A stretch of DNA of 64,000 nucleotides from Sclerurus mexicanus (lineage: Eukaryota; Chordata; Aves; Passeriformes; Furnariidae): the NCBI GenBank assembly GCA_013396755.1, contig VWZF01001850.1, positions 42,604-106,603 on the forward strand, in the 5' to 3' direction. The translations under genes and the position numbers were made by a program. Below, piece by piece: positions 1 through 11,710 of this stretch; positions within the stretch are counted from its first letter, which is position 1; each line of letters opens with the position of its first letter. A model generated the notes under the pieces. It was not told the DNA's origin, did not search any database, and saw only the letters and a program-made list of their open reading frames with translations.

Positions 1-114
1 TCTTAAAAAAAAAAAATTTAAAAAAAAAATGTTTTAGATGTGTTAGAAAAATTGGGTATATAAATTACAGCTGCCCCTATGACACTTTAACTTGAACGAG
101 CAGTACTTATTCAG

Positions 115-239
115 TCAACTACAATAGGTCTCACTGTCCTTGGCAGGATTACAGGGGTAATAATTTCTAACATGGATGAGCAGCTCTTGAACAATTTCTC
201 CAATGTATTAAGCATGAACGGGCTTTCCTTCAACATCAG
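115..239 (+). CDS. Candidate internal coding exon of an unidentified gene (partial gene at window edge)
   Basis: Seen: an open frame starts after an in-frame TAA at 88-90 and runs to a donor, AG|GTGAGC, whose GT is at 240-241. The likely acceptor is the CAG at 112-114, after a short pyrimidine stretch and a branch-like TTTAAC. That gives 125 nt: 41 whole codons plus two bases, so phase 0 in and phase 2 out. The translation has a hydrophobic start (IGLTVLGRITGVIIS) followed by an amphipathic segment (MDEQLLNNFSNVLS) and ends near GLSFNI. Its amino acid mix looks more protein-like than most frames here. I do not recognise the family. Odd points: the pyrimidine tract is weak, and poly-A runs lie just upstream. 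A chance frame of this size ending at a good donor is possible. Other acceptors at 98-103 would lengthen the exon by a few codons. Confidence 0.33.
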
Positions 240-954
240 GTGAGCATGTCCTCTCCTTACATTTATTTTCCCTCACGACACAAATTTATTGTGGCCATTA
301 CATGGGGGGAAAACTTCCCTTCCTATAAATGTTTGTCTTCTCCTCCATCCCTTTTATGGAAACACCACAAACTGATGGAGGGATTTTGTTTCATATGTCT
401 GCCTTGTTTTATTTATTTATATAATCAAAGACGACATTCACTACTGTTATAGTGCTACAGCTTCTTCATTGCTTGCAAATGAACTTGTGGGCAGAGACAA
501 AGACAGATTATGATAGATATCCTGTTAAGAAATCTATCTTGTAGTTTTCAATTGACAAGAAATCTCATTTGTTTAAAAGGAGTTTATAGTATCAAAAAAT
601 ACAAGCCTAAATTTAAAAAAAAAAAAGTAGTAAAACATTGTTGACTTATTCTGCCTTTATAAAAAGTTTTGTGGGCCTTGGAATATCCTCTACTGACAGC
701 TGGATGTGAAGGACTTCAAAGTGATGAAATAAGAATATAAACATCTTCTACATAAGAATGATTGGTAGAACAACATGACTGGTACACAGATAGCACATAT
801 TATCTCACATTCTCTATCTTAGGGTCTTCATTTTCAGAAAGAATTGCTATCAGCTAGGGCTCAAAAAGAACATTCAAAAGGCTTAATAGCAAGAGTTTCA
901 TTTTTTCATTAATTATCAATCCGTTGCCAAAGCAGAGGGTGCTTTTGTTTTTGT

Positions 955-995
955 CCCTCACCCTCCCTGCCTCTTTGCCCTCCCCTCCTCCCACC
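955..995. repeat. C/T-rich low-complexity tract
   Basis: A run of almost pure pyrimidines (CCCTCC, TGCCTC and similar words) stands out from the AT-rich surroundings. It has no clear repeat unit. It could act as a pyrimidine tract, but no acceptor with an open exon follows it. Confidence 0.6.
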
Positions 996-3900
996 TTGAC
1001 CTGCATTTTCTTCAGTGTTTATTGATTTATTGGAATATATTCTCCAATGTTCACAAAATTTCCCTAGGCAATGTAGTAGGCTTTTAAAGAAAATCTGTAT
1101 TAAGAATTTTAAGTATTGATAACTGGCAATTTAACTTTGAGGATGCAAATGAGTTTCCTGTATAGCATCCAAGCCTATCACAGATTTACAGAAAACAGAA
1201 CAAGCATGTGCAGACTGAAGTGGAAATGAAATTCTTTACACCTTACACATCCTGAATAAAATTGCGTATTTTTATTGCCTCTCTCACAGAAAAAGGTACC
1301 CTGAGCATAATTGTACTGCATTTCTAAAATGTGGAAATAAGGTCCAGAATTATAAGACATAGAGAAAGACTTTGCAAGTCCACATGAAGTAGTATATTGA
1401 AAGAAAATGCCTTCATTTGCTCAGTCAAATTCTAATTATTTGAGACTCCAAACTTCCTTGTCCTTTAAGCAGTATTCCTTAAAGTATGTCTTCTCAGCTC
1501 AAGTGTCAGATCAATTAATTTTTTCTCTCTTTGTTTGCTCTAGAGGAGACTTCTTTTATTACAAGAAAAGGAAAAAAATGTACATATGTGATAGTAACTT
1601 TAATTATTGAAGGTTTTTGACACCACCGATGAAAATGCTTCCCACACAGTCATCTTTGAGCACAGTCAGTGACAACGCCATGAAGGTCAGTGTTCAGATT
1701 AACACGCTCACTGTAAAAACACATGACAGATTTCTGTAAGAATCAAAGTAGTAATGGACAAACTGATTGAAAGAGTGAAAAACTTCTATCCAGAGCAAGT
1801 AAAAGCCTCTGATACAAGGCAAGTAAACAAGCAAAACAGAAGCTTAAAAGTTATGTTGTTGCCTGTTTCATCTAATCTAAAGTGACTTTAAGTATGCTAA
1901 ATTTTTTTTAAGAAGTTCCTTCCAAGACAGCTGCCTGGCAGAATTTGGATAGATGGAACTATATCCTCAGTCTCTCCCTTAATATGAAAGACATTGCATA
2001 CCGAGTCCTGTTGTTTTTCAGGGTGTAAATCAGGGAACCTTCATGGAAATCAGGCAGTATAAGGCCCAAGAGTTTTCAGTGTGCAATGGAATTAATTTTT
2101 GGCTAGCAGACTTACGAACACTGATTTAAAAAAAACAACAAACTGGACCTCTTTAATGACAAGGAAGCCCTCACACACAAGACAGCACATGGGGAATTGT
2201 GCAGGGATTTGCACCAAAGGAAAACTGGGCCTTGATAGTATCACTATCACATATACATTCAAGGCTGATGAGAAGATAAGCAAGACACTTTCCTAGGACA
2301 GCTGATAATACACTGAAAGGAACAGAAGTTTTCAAGAAGAAATTAATTCTGAGAAAATAAAATTACTTTTCCTCTGGATTCCCACAAAAAAAGCATATGC
2401 ATATGAAAGGATTGAAAAGAGAGTCATAGCTGATAAAAGAGAGAAGTCAGCTGATATTCTGTGAAACAAAGGATCTAGAAACCATTTACTGAAATACAGA
2501 GAAGGCCTTTTAGCAGAATCCTTATTCTTATCCCTTTTTGTTCTCTGCCTTTCAATAAGGTCTCATGAAAGGAATGATCATTATTCTGGAGAAGACGCAG
2601 TCACGCAAATGTTTAACACAAAAAAGCAAACTTGAAGTTACACTAAATAAATAAGTGAAACCCATTCATTGCTTGTATAAAACCAGGACAAAATGACACA
2701 ACAGGACACAGACATTATTTTTTAAAACAAACAGCTCAACAGATGCCCTATATCTTGGTCACTAGTCATACATCTAGTTGATAGCTGATGTGTAAGAAAG
2801 TGCTATGGGGTGAAGCTTCAGTTGTTTTGCACATCTAACTTAGAGCAATTAAGTCTTATGTGGCCAAAAAGCACAGCATAAGGAAGAAATGGCACTGTTG
2901 GAGGGGAAAAAAAAATCTGTCCTTAAGCAGTAATAATTGGATTTGGGGCTCTCTCCAGCACAAATCAGCATTTATGGCACCTGGCCCATTGACCAGATGC
3001 TGTAGGACTTTGGAGGTGTTTGGAAGCATCCAGTTAATGGCAGCAAGCTGCTATTAAGGGAAGAACAGGAGACAGAGACCTTTGAGAAAGACAATGCTTT
3101 CACCAAGCTCCACTTTAGAGTGTGATATGGTGGTGGGACCTAAGCCATTGCTCACAGCGGATGGAGAGAGTTTTTTCTCTAGAGGACTCAGGCGAAAAAA
3201 AGAAGCATCTTTTTCTCTAAATGTTTTCATTTATGTAATGAAAAGCAATCTGACACTCTCCACATGTGGTTAAATCAATCTCTCTAAGAAGCAGAAGGTT
3301 ATACTACCTCCTACACTGAATCAGCCCCTTTGAACAGGTCATCCACCTTTCAAACTACTCCACCACTTCAGGAAATTCTAAATTTTCCATCAGCTCTATG
3401 CCAGCTTGGCAGACAAATTCTGGTATGGAGCAAACCAAGAGAGTCCAAAATGCCCCTGAACACACTTTTTTTATTTTGGGGGGTGGGGGAGTGGCATGGG
3501 GGAAGATTACCATCCAGATAATTCTTTTCAGCTCATTATTCTCTCAAAACATTTGGTGATTTCTGTATCTTTAGGAGATCTCAAGCTTGGTGAAATGTTA
3601 TGTTGTAATAGTGCATGATTTAGCATGGACTTTCAGAACCTGTGCAAAAGGTCCATATAAGCAGTTGTATCATTGGAGTATTTGTTTATATAATGTTCTG
3701 TAAAATTTAGACTTCATTTAAGGCAGATCAACAACGAGAACTAAGAACAGACCTGAACAATCTAGAATAAGTGAGAAACATTAGAGGACAATTGTAAAGG
3801 AGCAGAGAAATATAGAGCCTAATAAATCATAACCAATAAAGTTAAGCCAATGAGATTTAGCAATCATCAGCTTCTCAGTGCCACTTTTTATTTTGCCTGC

Positions 3901-5709
3901 TAGATAGAGGACATGCACAAAGTCTCATTTCAGTTCTAGATTTCCTTCACTTTTGGATTTGCAGATTCATTTGACCAGTCTGTCACTCTGACACTAAATA
4001 ACACTATTCTGGAAATTTTCCAGCAAAATGCTGATTTTTTTGAACTGGAAAGTGAGATGCTGACACTATCAGAAGTGTTTATGGTGATCTATAAATATTA
4101 TGGCTGACATATTACCTGGAAAAAAATTTAAAGTTCCCAAATGGCTGACTGATGAATCGAACATTCCTTTTTTCCCTTTAGCTCCTTTGTCTGTAGCCTT
4201 GTTATTTCAGAGCTGCCCACAGTTTACATATGGAATATTTTCTGGAATGTGCAAGACACAGCTGAAGCCCCTTTGCCGAACTGGTGGAAAGCCATAACCA
4301 TCAAACTAGTGGCCCAGCTGATCTCTTGTGTACATGCAACTCCTCATTATAACAAATATTCCAACAGACTAATACTTAAGAAGTAGGAAACACATTTTCA
4401 ACAGTCTGTTCCAAAAAACACACATATACATATATAGATTCTCTGATATGTACATATTTATATAATAGGACAAGTTTAAAGAGCAAAGGGACAGAAGCTC
4501 CAGCACAGCCACCAGCAGCTGTAGGAACACATATGAGGGTGGGTAGTTCACATGTTTTTCCCTCGTCTTAATCCATGACAAGAGCAAGGCAAAAGAATGA
4601 TGAAGCACAGGGTCAGCACGAAACAAGACAGAAGATGAAGTAACCCTGTTGGAGCTAGATGGAACTTGAAGCCAGTGGGTAGCCAAAATCTGACTGCAGA
4701 GGTAGAAGGGAGGAGCGGGATAAAGGGAAGGAGGCAATCTCCTTCAGCTTACAGGCTGAGTCTTTGTCTCCATGGGAATGAGGTCTTCAGCAGTTTGTCA
4801 GTGCTAACAGCCCAACTGCTTTTTCTTCTGGCCGATGCATTAACAGTGGGGAGTTGAGGGTTTTGAAAAGTGCCTAAGCAATTTGGCTGAAAAAATTAAA
4901 TGGAATTAAAAGCCATCACTTGGCATTTAAAATTGTTCAGTAATTAGAAGTCATCACTCAAGCATTTTCAAAGTCCCCTTCTTAAACAAAAAAAAAAAAA
5001 ATTAATCTTCAGAGCAAGTTTTGGAATCTTATTTTAATTTTTCTTGAATAAATCTTTTCTGAAATAGAGCTTTCAGAAATAGATGACTTTACCATTATAT
5101 TTTAATCAACAGCCATTTGAAATTAATATTTCAAACCCTCACATTCTACATGTAATATGGATATCTCAGGAGAAAAAAGCCACAGCATGCTTTGAAATTA
5201 TGACGGTTTGGACACACCATCCATATTTTGAAATGCAATCTCATCAGTTCCTCTGTGCTGACCCGTTTGTTACGGTACCATTGGCCAAGAATCACTGCAC
5301 AGGCTCTGCTTAGGCACACAGACTATGATGGGAGGTGAGAGGGGAAGGAAAAGCAGTGTGTAACCACAGGAATACTCCACACTGCTTGGAGTTTATACAG
5401 CCCGAGCTGGAGGTGCTGAGACACACTGTGCAAAGCAATGACAAAGGCAACCCAGCATAGCGGGATCAGTGGAATTGAACACAAAATCACAAGGGAAAGG
5501 GTTTTATAAAAAGTTGAGGTTACTGTGAACATCATAGGATAAAACTGGATTTTTTCTCTGTTTTTCCTTAATCAGCTGGCTGCAAGACTGATGAAACAGA
5601 TGCCCACTGATACCTATGAATTTTACTCAAAAAGAAACTTCAGTCACTATTGTTCTTCTCTCCTGCCTGAAAGGCAAGGTGGTGTGAGATACCTAGATTA
5701 TGCTTACTG

Positions 5710-5727
5710 CCCCCTTCCCCCCCGCCC
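5710..5727 (-). other. Canonical G-quadruplex motif
   Basis: On the minus strand the order is G3, one base, G7, two bases, G5. The G7 run can be split as G3-G-G3, which gives four runs with loops of 1, 1 and 2 bases. This meets the standard G3+N1-7 rule. Whether it folds in vivo cannot be told from sequence. Confidence 0.6.
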
Positions 5728-8435
5728 TTTTTTAGCTTATTTTTTTACATCCTCTATCAATTTCTGAATTATTGAAGAACATAGCCGATAATTTCTCACA
5801 GGAATATTTTCAGTTTTGCCCTATGACTAGTAAAAGAAAGAAGAGGGATCCTCTGTGTACTTAAATTCCCTGTAATTTGTCACAAAACGCTGCTTACTTG
5901 CTTATCTTTATGAAATGAAGCTGGAATTATCTTCCATTGTCTTATTGCACATTGCTAACTGTTCCTAACCAGTGACAAAACCAGAATATACAAACATTTT
6001 TTTTTTAAAAAAAGCTCTTCTTACCTACATAGGAGCTTGGAAAAGGAAGGGGTAAAAAAATCCCATCCTGGTGAAAATCAGACATGTTTAAAAAATTCAA
6101 ATTCATTTAATTAAATTTTTAGAAATTGGAATTAACATCGACAAACTGAAGAGAAGTAGCTCAGCGTGCTTTTTACTAGGCAGAGCTATATTTAAATGGT
6201 TCGTAAAAGACATTAGTACCATGAAAACTGAGTCTCAGTCACTCAGTCCACCCATCTCCAAGAAAAGCTCTAGGTTTGTGTAAGCAGTACCACTTCTATG
6301 CTTTCCTAGGCTGTTTGTTTGCTGAAACATGTTCTTAAGAGGAGACTGAAAAGAGAGATATTAAGTGTCGGTAACTACTGTTGTGTGTATTTTTCTCCTT
6401 GCTGAGAGACTCACAAGGTGATTACAGCTGGACAAAATTGGGTCAATAGTACTCTACAAAATTTTAAGAAAAATGCAGCAGAGCTCTCCCCTCCTCTGAA
6501 CTTGACCCCTCCTCCTGCTCCCCAAACAGCACTTCATTAATTGCACTTGCCACTCACCTGATTTTAGTTTAAGGCTTTTCAAGAAGATTGTCATTTATAG
6601 CCTGCGATTCAAGCCTGTTACTCCTTTTGCAAAAGAATCAGCTATATTGAACTGGAAATCTCACCCTCTAACTATTTATTAATATAGTTTTTAAAGGAAT
6701 TCTCAGATTTTTGTTGCTCACTGCTCACTTGGGTTGAAATGTGATGCACTTGTTGGCAGTGTTGTCCCAGAGGGACTGCAGTGAGACAGACTTACTCAAG
6801 CTTCACTTGAACACAGAAATGAAAATCAATAAACAATTTGAACTTCTCAGAAGAGAATTTTTCTCCTCTAATGAATATACAAGCTTGGTTACAGCTTAAT
6901 TTAAAGATTGAATTTAGTGTGTGTTTTTTCCCTGCACCAGGAGCATGACAAACACAAGCTTCAAGTGACATGTCCCAAAGGGAGACTTATTGTTTAAAAA
7001 AAGGAAAAAAAAATAAATAAAGTGAGCAAATACAAAAAAATTCCTGGTCCCATGAGAGGGAGCTACTTTAAGGAAAATAACATGCAACTGCATAACAGAT
7101 CTGCTTTGTAGGTGACTGCACAGACACCTAAACTTTAAGTTTCTGGTGGGGCACGTTTTGTAACATTTGTATTTCTATTTGCTTTTATAAGAGACTGCAA
7201 ATAGGGTCAGACCACCTTGTAGAAATGTGGTTGTAAATTCTCTAGTAGTTCGAGGATGTTTGAATGCAGTGTGTGTTTATGGGTTAGTTTCTCACACACA
7301 CAAAAATTCAGATGTATTTATAAATTTGCTTTCAGTTTAGAGTATGTTAATAATGTAATTTCTGTAGAAATTAATCATATTAAATAAAGAAAATTACTGT
7401 AGAATCAATGTTTCCAAAGTAAGACATGCTTGCACTCAATATTAACTGTCAGAAGGGGATGAGCTGCTGTGTTTTTGTTTTTCAGAATATCTGCAGAGTT
7501 ATCAAGCTAAACAGCTTTTTTCATCTGACAGTCTTGGCAAAGTGATTATCTGAAAGCCACAAAAGTGATTGTGTACAGCATCTTATTCTTCAGCTCAACA
7601 AGAAATAGATTTGACTTGGAAACTTTGATCTCATCTGTGCAAACTAGAAACCAGATAAATCAGGTCTTATATAAAGTGCATATCAACTAAGTGACATAAT
7701 AAAATAAGAGCTCTATTTCAAAACCAGTTCTAAAAATATAGTGTTTTCTGGAAAAAATACTGGGTATGTAGATAGAGTGAATTACCTGGTAGTGTAAATT
7801 TCAATCAGTTGGTTGCATCTTCTATTCTGTGTAGAGAATACATTTAGGGCATTCATACAAATAATAGGTGGCCCGACTTTCCACACCAACCCAGTCAGAG
7901 CCACATTTTTGCTACTATATATGTGTATATATATAAAAAACCTTAAATTTCTTTAGCCCCTAAACTCTTTTTCATGTTTGTAATCTTAACACCTCACTCA
8001 AAGGGATCTCTAAAGCTTTTCATTTAAACTACAATTATTCTTTTGTCTACTGGGAACCCAGTGCAAAGATGATGTCCTGTGTGCAAGAAGCAAGCAAGCT
8101 GAATATTAATTAATGAACACTACTTAATATGCAGAAGAAGAGGAGCAACAATCAGTTGTGAGCGCTTACATATTAACTGGTAGATCATTGTTATTCTGGG
8201 AGGCATCATAAGGCCAAATGCAGGTTACAACTAGTTTAGAAAATCTCTTTAATTAAGAAACGTGAAAGTTTAAGTCTCTCATTATAAATATCTTATTGTG
8301 ACCATAAAAGACATCATTAAATGGTGCGATGGTATAGTACTTCTAATGCAGTCTGAGGTTGTGAAGTGGACCTTGGCTGTTAATCTGTTTGCAGTGGGAT
8401 CCAATGACCAAGTAAAACTGAGCTTTCACTATTTT

Positions 8436-9355
8436 TCCTAAGATAATAGAAGGCTGAAAAAGACCTCTAAGATCACTGGATCCACCCAATAGCACCTCCA
8501 TGTTCACCATTAAAGTATGTTCCCAGGTGCCACACGTGCTCATTTTTTGAAGACTTCCAGGAATGGTGATTCCACCACTTCCCTGGGCAGCCTATTCCAA
8601 TGCCTGAACCACCCTTTCAGCAAAGAAATTTTTCTTAATACACGATCCAAACTTCTCTTATGCAACTTGAGGCCATTGCCTGTTGTCCTGTCACTAGTTA
8701 CCCGGGAGAAGAGAGCAACCCCTTATGACTACAACCTCCTTTCAGGTAGTTGTAGAGAGCAATAAGGTCTCTTCTAAACTTCCTTTTCTTCAGACTAAAC
8801 AGCCCCAGGTGTTTAGTCTGGGTGCTTCTCATATGACTTAGTCTTTAGACCCTTCAGCAGCTTCATTGTCCCTCTCTGGACACATTCCAGCACCTTGATG
8901 TGTTTCTTGCATTGAAGCTGGACACAGCACTCGAGGTGCAGCCTCACCAGTGCTGAGTACAGGGGGATGATGCCTTCCCCAGTCCTGCTGGCCATGCTAT
9001 TGCTGATACAAGCCAGGATGCCACTGGCCTTCTGGGCCACCTGGGCACACTGTTGGATCATGTTCACTTGGCTGTCAACCAGTCCCCCCAGGTTCTTTTC
9101 CAGCAGGCAGCTTTCCAACACTCTTTGCAAGCCTGTAGCTTTGCCTGGGTTTGTTGTGACCCAAGTGCAGGACCTGGCACTTCACCTTATTGAACCTCAT
9201 AAAATTGGCCTTGGTCCATTGATCTAGCCTGTCCAGATCCCTCTACAGAGCCTTTCTGCCCTTCAGCAGACAAACATTCATGCCCAACTTGGTGTTAACT
9301 GCAAATTTGCCAAGAGCCAACTTGATCCTCTCATTCAGGTCATTGGTGCAAAGAA
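8436..9355 (-). mobile_element. CR1 LINE fragment, 5'-truncated, with 3' end of reverse transcriptase ORF
   Basis: Read on the minus strand this is the 3' part of a CR1 non-LTR retrotransposon. The minus frame at 8813-9130 encodes the C-terminal region of CR1 ORF2, with the characteristic segments QQCAQVAQKASGILACI and PLYSALVRLHLE. The plus strand carries the familiar CR1 3' words (CCCTGGGCAGCCTATTCCA, GTGCAGGACCTGGCACTTC). The left edge near 8436 lacks a clean run of the family's ATTCTATG tail units. The right edge is the usual 5' truncation and fades out around 9355. The frame is broken by stops and shifts, so the copy is dead. It is the longest and best-preserved CR1 copy in the window. 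CR1 is the dominant LINE of birds and other sauropsids, which is the main clue to the host. Confidence 0.95.
8813..9130 (-). pseudogene. Remnant of CR1 ORF2 reverse transcriptase C-terminus
   Basis: A 105-codon frame on the minus strand lies inside the CR1 fragment. It matches the end of the CR1 ORF2 protein, downstream of the catalytic YADD motif: an ACIxNS-like block, the PLYSALV block, and then a VLECVQRGTMKLLKGL-type block. The catalytic polymerase and endonuclease domains are absent. The apparent ATG is an internal codon of the element, not a true start. The frame ends where the family normally continues toward a KRRL-type terminus, so it has no function. Confidence 0.9.
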
Positions 9356-10720
9356 ACAAACTTTTTCTTTTCTTAAGGACTTCTGAAGGCCATAAACAAA
9401 CAAATCTCCATAAAATACCTCTGTCCAAATAGATGCATCAGGAATTTCACCGAAACAGTAGTCACAGAACTACTCCTGTTTGTCACTTTACATGACTTTT
9501 GGCAGCCTTGCAGAACAGAGGAAAATGTGAATGATATTGTCAATATTTTTTGTGTTGCTAAATTAACTCAAGCAAAAAAATAGAACATTCCTACCAGTAA
9601 GTCTCTGGGCCCACTGCTGAAGGAGACTGGAATCCTTGTTCTCATTTATCAGATGGAGAAGAAGATCTGTGATAAGATGAGGTGTGATCTAAAGCTACTC
9701 ATGAAGCCAACATCAGAGGAAAACAGATACGTCTTTCCAGACATGGTCTCTATACTCATCAATATAGCTTTTCCTTTTAAGAAATTAACACTCCTTCAAT
9801 ATTAGGGAACGTTAAAATCCCAACAGGAATACATCTTCATAAGATTCCTACTTCAAATTTTGCATACCTCATGACAGGTGTGTCAGAGGTTCTATAGGTT
9901 TTGTTACTGCATAGAACCATACAACAAATAAAACTAAAGCCACCCATTGTAGTGCATTAGTTCATTACAAAGTACATTCTAATTAAAGGAATATCATCCA
10001 TTTGCAGATCTACTTCTTCCCAATATGCTTAACTGTGAGAGAGTAGCTACAGGAAGAATCAAATTCAGTTCTCAACTCTATGCAAGGTTAACTACTGATG
10101 ACAATGCTTTTTTTTAGTTAAGGATGCAGCAGAGCACATTGATTCAGCTTTTTATCCTGCACAATGAGTTATATGAGACTTTCCTGCACTTGCTGTATGC
10201 AGAATATTTCCCTGATACATTACACAAAAATACATTCTGTTTGCTGATGGTAAAAGGCCAAATACACAGTACCTCTTTGAAGCACTATTTAAATAGCTTT
10301 TACAGCAACGATTTCGACAAGAAGTAAGATGTAGCAACATCTCACAAAGCTTTAATGATAAGCCCTTTGTTTTACATTAAGAACATGAACATGTTTTTAT
10401 GCGCTATATATGGAAAAATCTTTATTGTTTTAGACTGTCTGAACAGTTTCAGCAACTTGAAATATATGACCATTGATTTGGAAGAAGGATACATTTGCCT
10501 TTTGGTCTGAAAAGGTGGTAATTCTTGTGGAATACTCCCAGGTTTACCTCTCTCAACATGCATGAGCAAAGCAATGCCATGAAATCTGAGTCAGTTAAGG
10601 GTTTTATGGAGTTGTTTTTTCTTGGCAGTACCCAACATTGTTTACAAAACATTTTTTATTCCTGAAGATCTTCAGGGCATGATCTGGCCTTGGAAAATCT
10701 GAATCAGCCCCTTTTTCAGG
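9356..10720. other. AT-rich non-coding DNA between CR1 and T/G-rich tract
   Basis: Only short overlapping frames on both strands are present, with no recognisable domain or repeat. The boundary with the CR1 fragment is gradual because the old element is diverged. Confidence 0.55.
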
Positions 10721-10831
10721 TGTTTTTTTTTTTTTTGTGTGTGTGTGTGTTTGTTTGGGTTTTAGTTTTTTGGTTTTGTTTTTTTTGTTTGGTTGGTTGG
10801 TTTTTGGTTTTTTGTTGGTTTTTTTTTTGTT
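10721..10831. repeat. T/G-rich low-complexity tract
   Basis: A long poly-T run is followed by a TG dinucleotide stretch and then about 80 bases of T with G or GG interspersed (GTTTGG, GGTTGG). There is almost no A or C. Such tracts are typical of retrotransposon tails and of expanded simple sequence in vertebrate genomes. The complementary composition reappears at 11632-11710. Confidence 0.9.
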
Positions 10832-11404
10832 AACTACCCATCAAATACAGTTAGCCCAGTAAAACGATACCACTTGCTAGACTGGAAGCTAAATGATGCA
10901 AAAAGCAAGACTGGGTAAGAGTAGGAGAAGGGATAATGTATACAATGTATGGAAAACAAATGAGCCAGTATTTCCAAGGAACTCCTGTGATGGAAATACC
11001 TGCACTGAAAGTAAACGCTCATCAACAGGAAGGGAGCTGAAGTTGGCCAAGAACACTCTAAAAGTCTCACTGGTGATGGAAAAATCACCAGGTGGCACTG
11101 TTACATATCATCACAAAATTTTGCACCTGTTCACAGATTTCTGTTGAGCAGGTGAACCTTTGGGGAGGAAATGTTGGCCATGAGAAGGGTCCTGTTTGCT
11201 GTTGGCCTGTGCTCCCCCAGACTGGAGCCGGCTCCTGAGGCAGAGGTGCTGGTAATGCTTTGTGCTGCTGTGGGCAACTCAGGGCATATCCCACTCATCC
11301 CATGCAGGCTCTCATTTCACCAAATGACCTCTTCAGGTGTAAAACATACCACAGATTGGTAAAAAAATGAAGTTAGAAAACCTAGATACAAGAGGAAACG
11401 TTGT

Positions 11405-11428
11405 GGGGGTGGGGCAAGGGAAAAAGGG
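11405..11428 (+). other. Canonical G-quadruplex motif
   Basis: The order is G5, T, G4, CAA, G3, AAAAA, G3. This gives four runs of at least three G with loops of 1, 3 and 5 bases. It lies between the two complementary low-complexity tracts. Confidence 0.6.
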
Positions 11429-11631
11429 AGCAGACCAGAAGTCACTGTCAGGACTGTGAGCTGTTTTAAGAGCCATGTATAAGACTAGGAAAGGAACAGA
11501 AACATGAAAAAGGGTCAATCACAATTCATTGTAGCTCACAGCCCCCTTTGCAAAGTAGCAGCATTCATACAATCCTCCAATTTTTGCAGCCACTTGGGAA
11601 GTTCTGCTGCGCTTGTTCACTTCAAAATATA

Positions 11632-11710
11632 GAAACAAACAAAAAAACCCCAAACAACTCCCCCACACACAAAAAAAACCAAACCAAAACAAAAAAAAAT
11701 AACAAAAAAC
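11632..11710. repeat. A/C-rich low-complexity tract
   Basis: About 80 bases are almost entirely A and C, with poly-A runs broken by CC, CCC and CACAC. The composition is complementary to the T/G-rich tract 0.8 kb upstream. A short open frame across it (11548-11760, plus) encodes only N, K, T and P-rich sequence and is not a gene. Confidence 0.9.

Larger units (their letters stand above)
240..8435. other. AT-rich non-coding DNA, intron-like or intergenic
   Basis: No open frame here exceeds about 120 codons, and none resembles a family I know. The longest (4369-4737, minus) reads into AT-rich, low-complexity residues. Visible structure is limited to a C/T-rich stretch at 955-995, a 12-bp palindrome at 2394-2405, poly-A runs near 4988-5001, a G-quadruplex motif at 5710-5727 (minus) and a short TA/TG alternation near 7916-7936. 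If the exon at 115-239 is real, this would be its downstream intron or flank. Confidence 0.6.

Noticed and set aside
3478..3502. G-rich stretch with three long G runs.
   Set aside because: Only three usable runs are present and one gap is eight bases, so the canonical quadruplex rule is not met.
7556..7570. CACAAAAGTGAT, part of mature miR-153.
   Set aside because: The seed region of the microRNA is absent and no foldback is visible.
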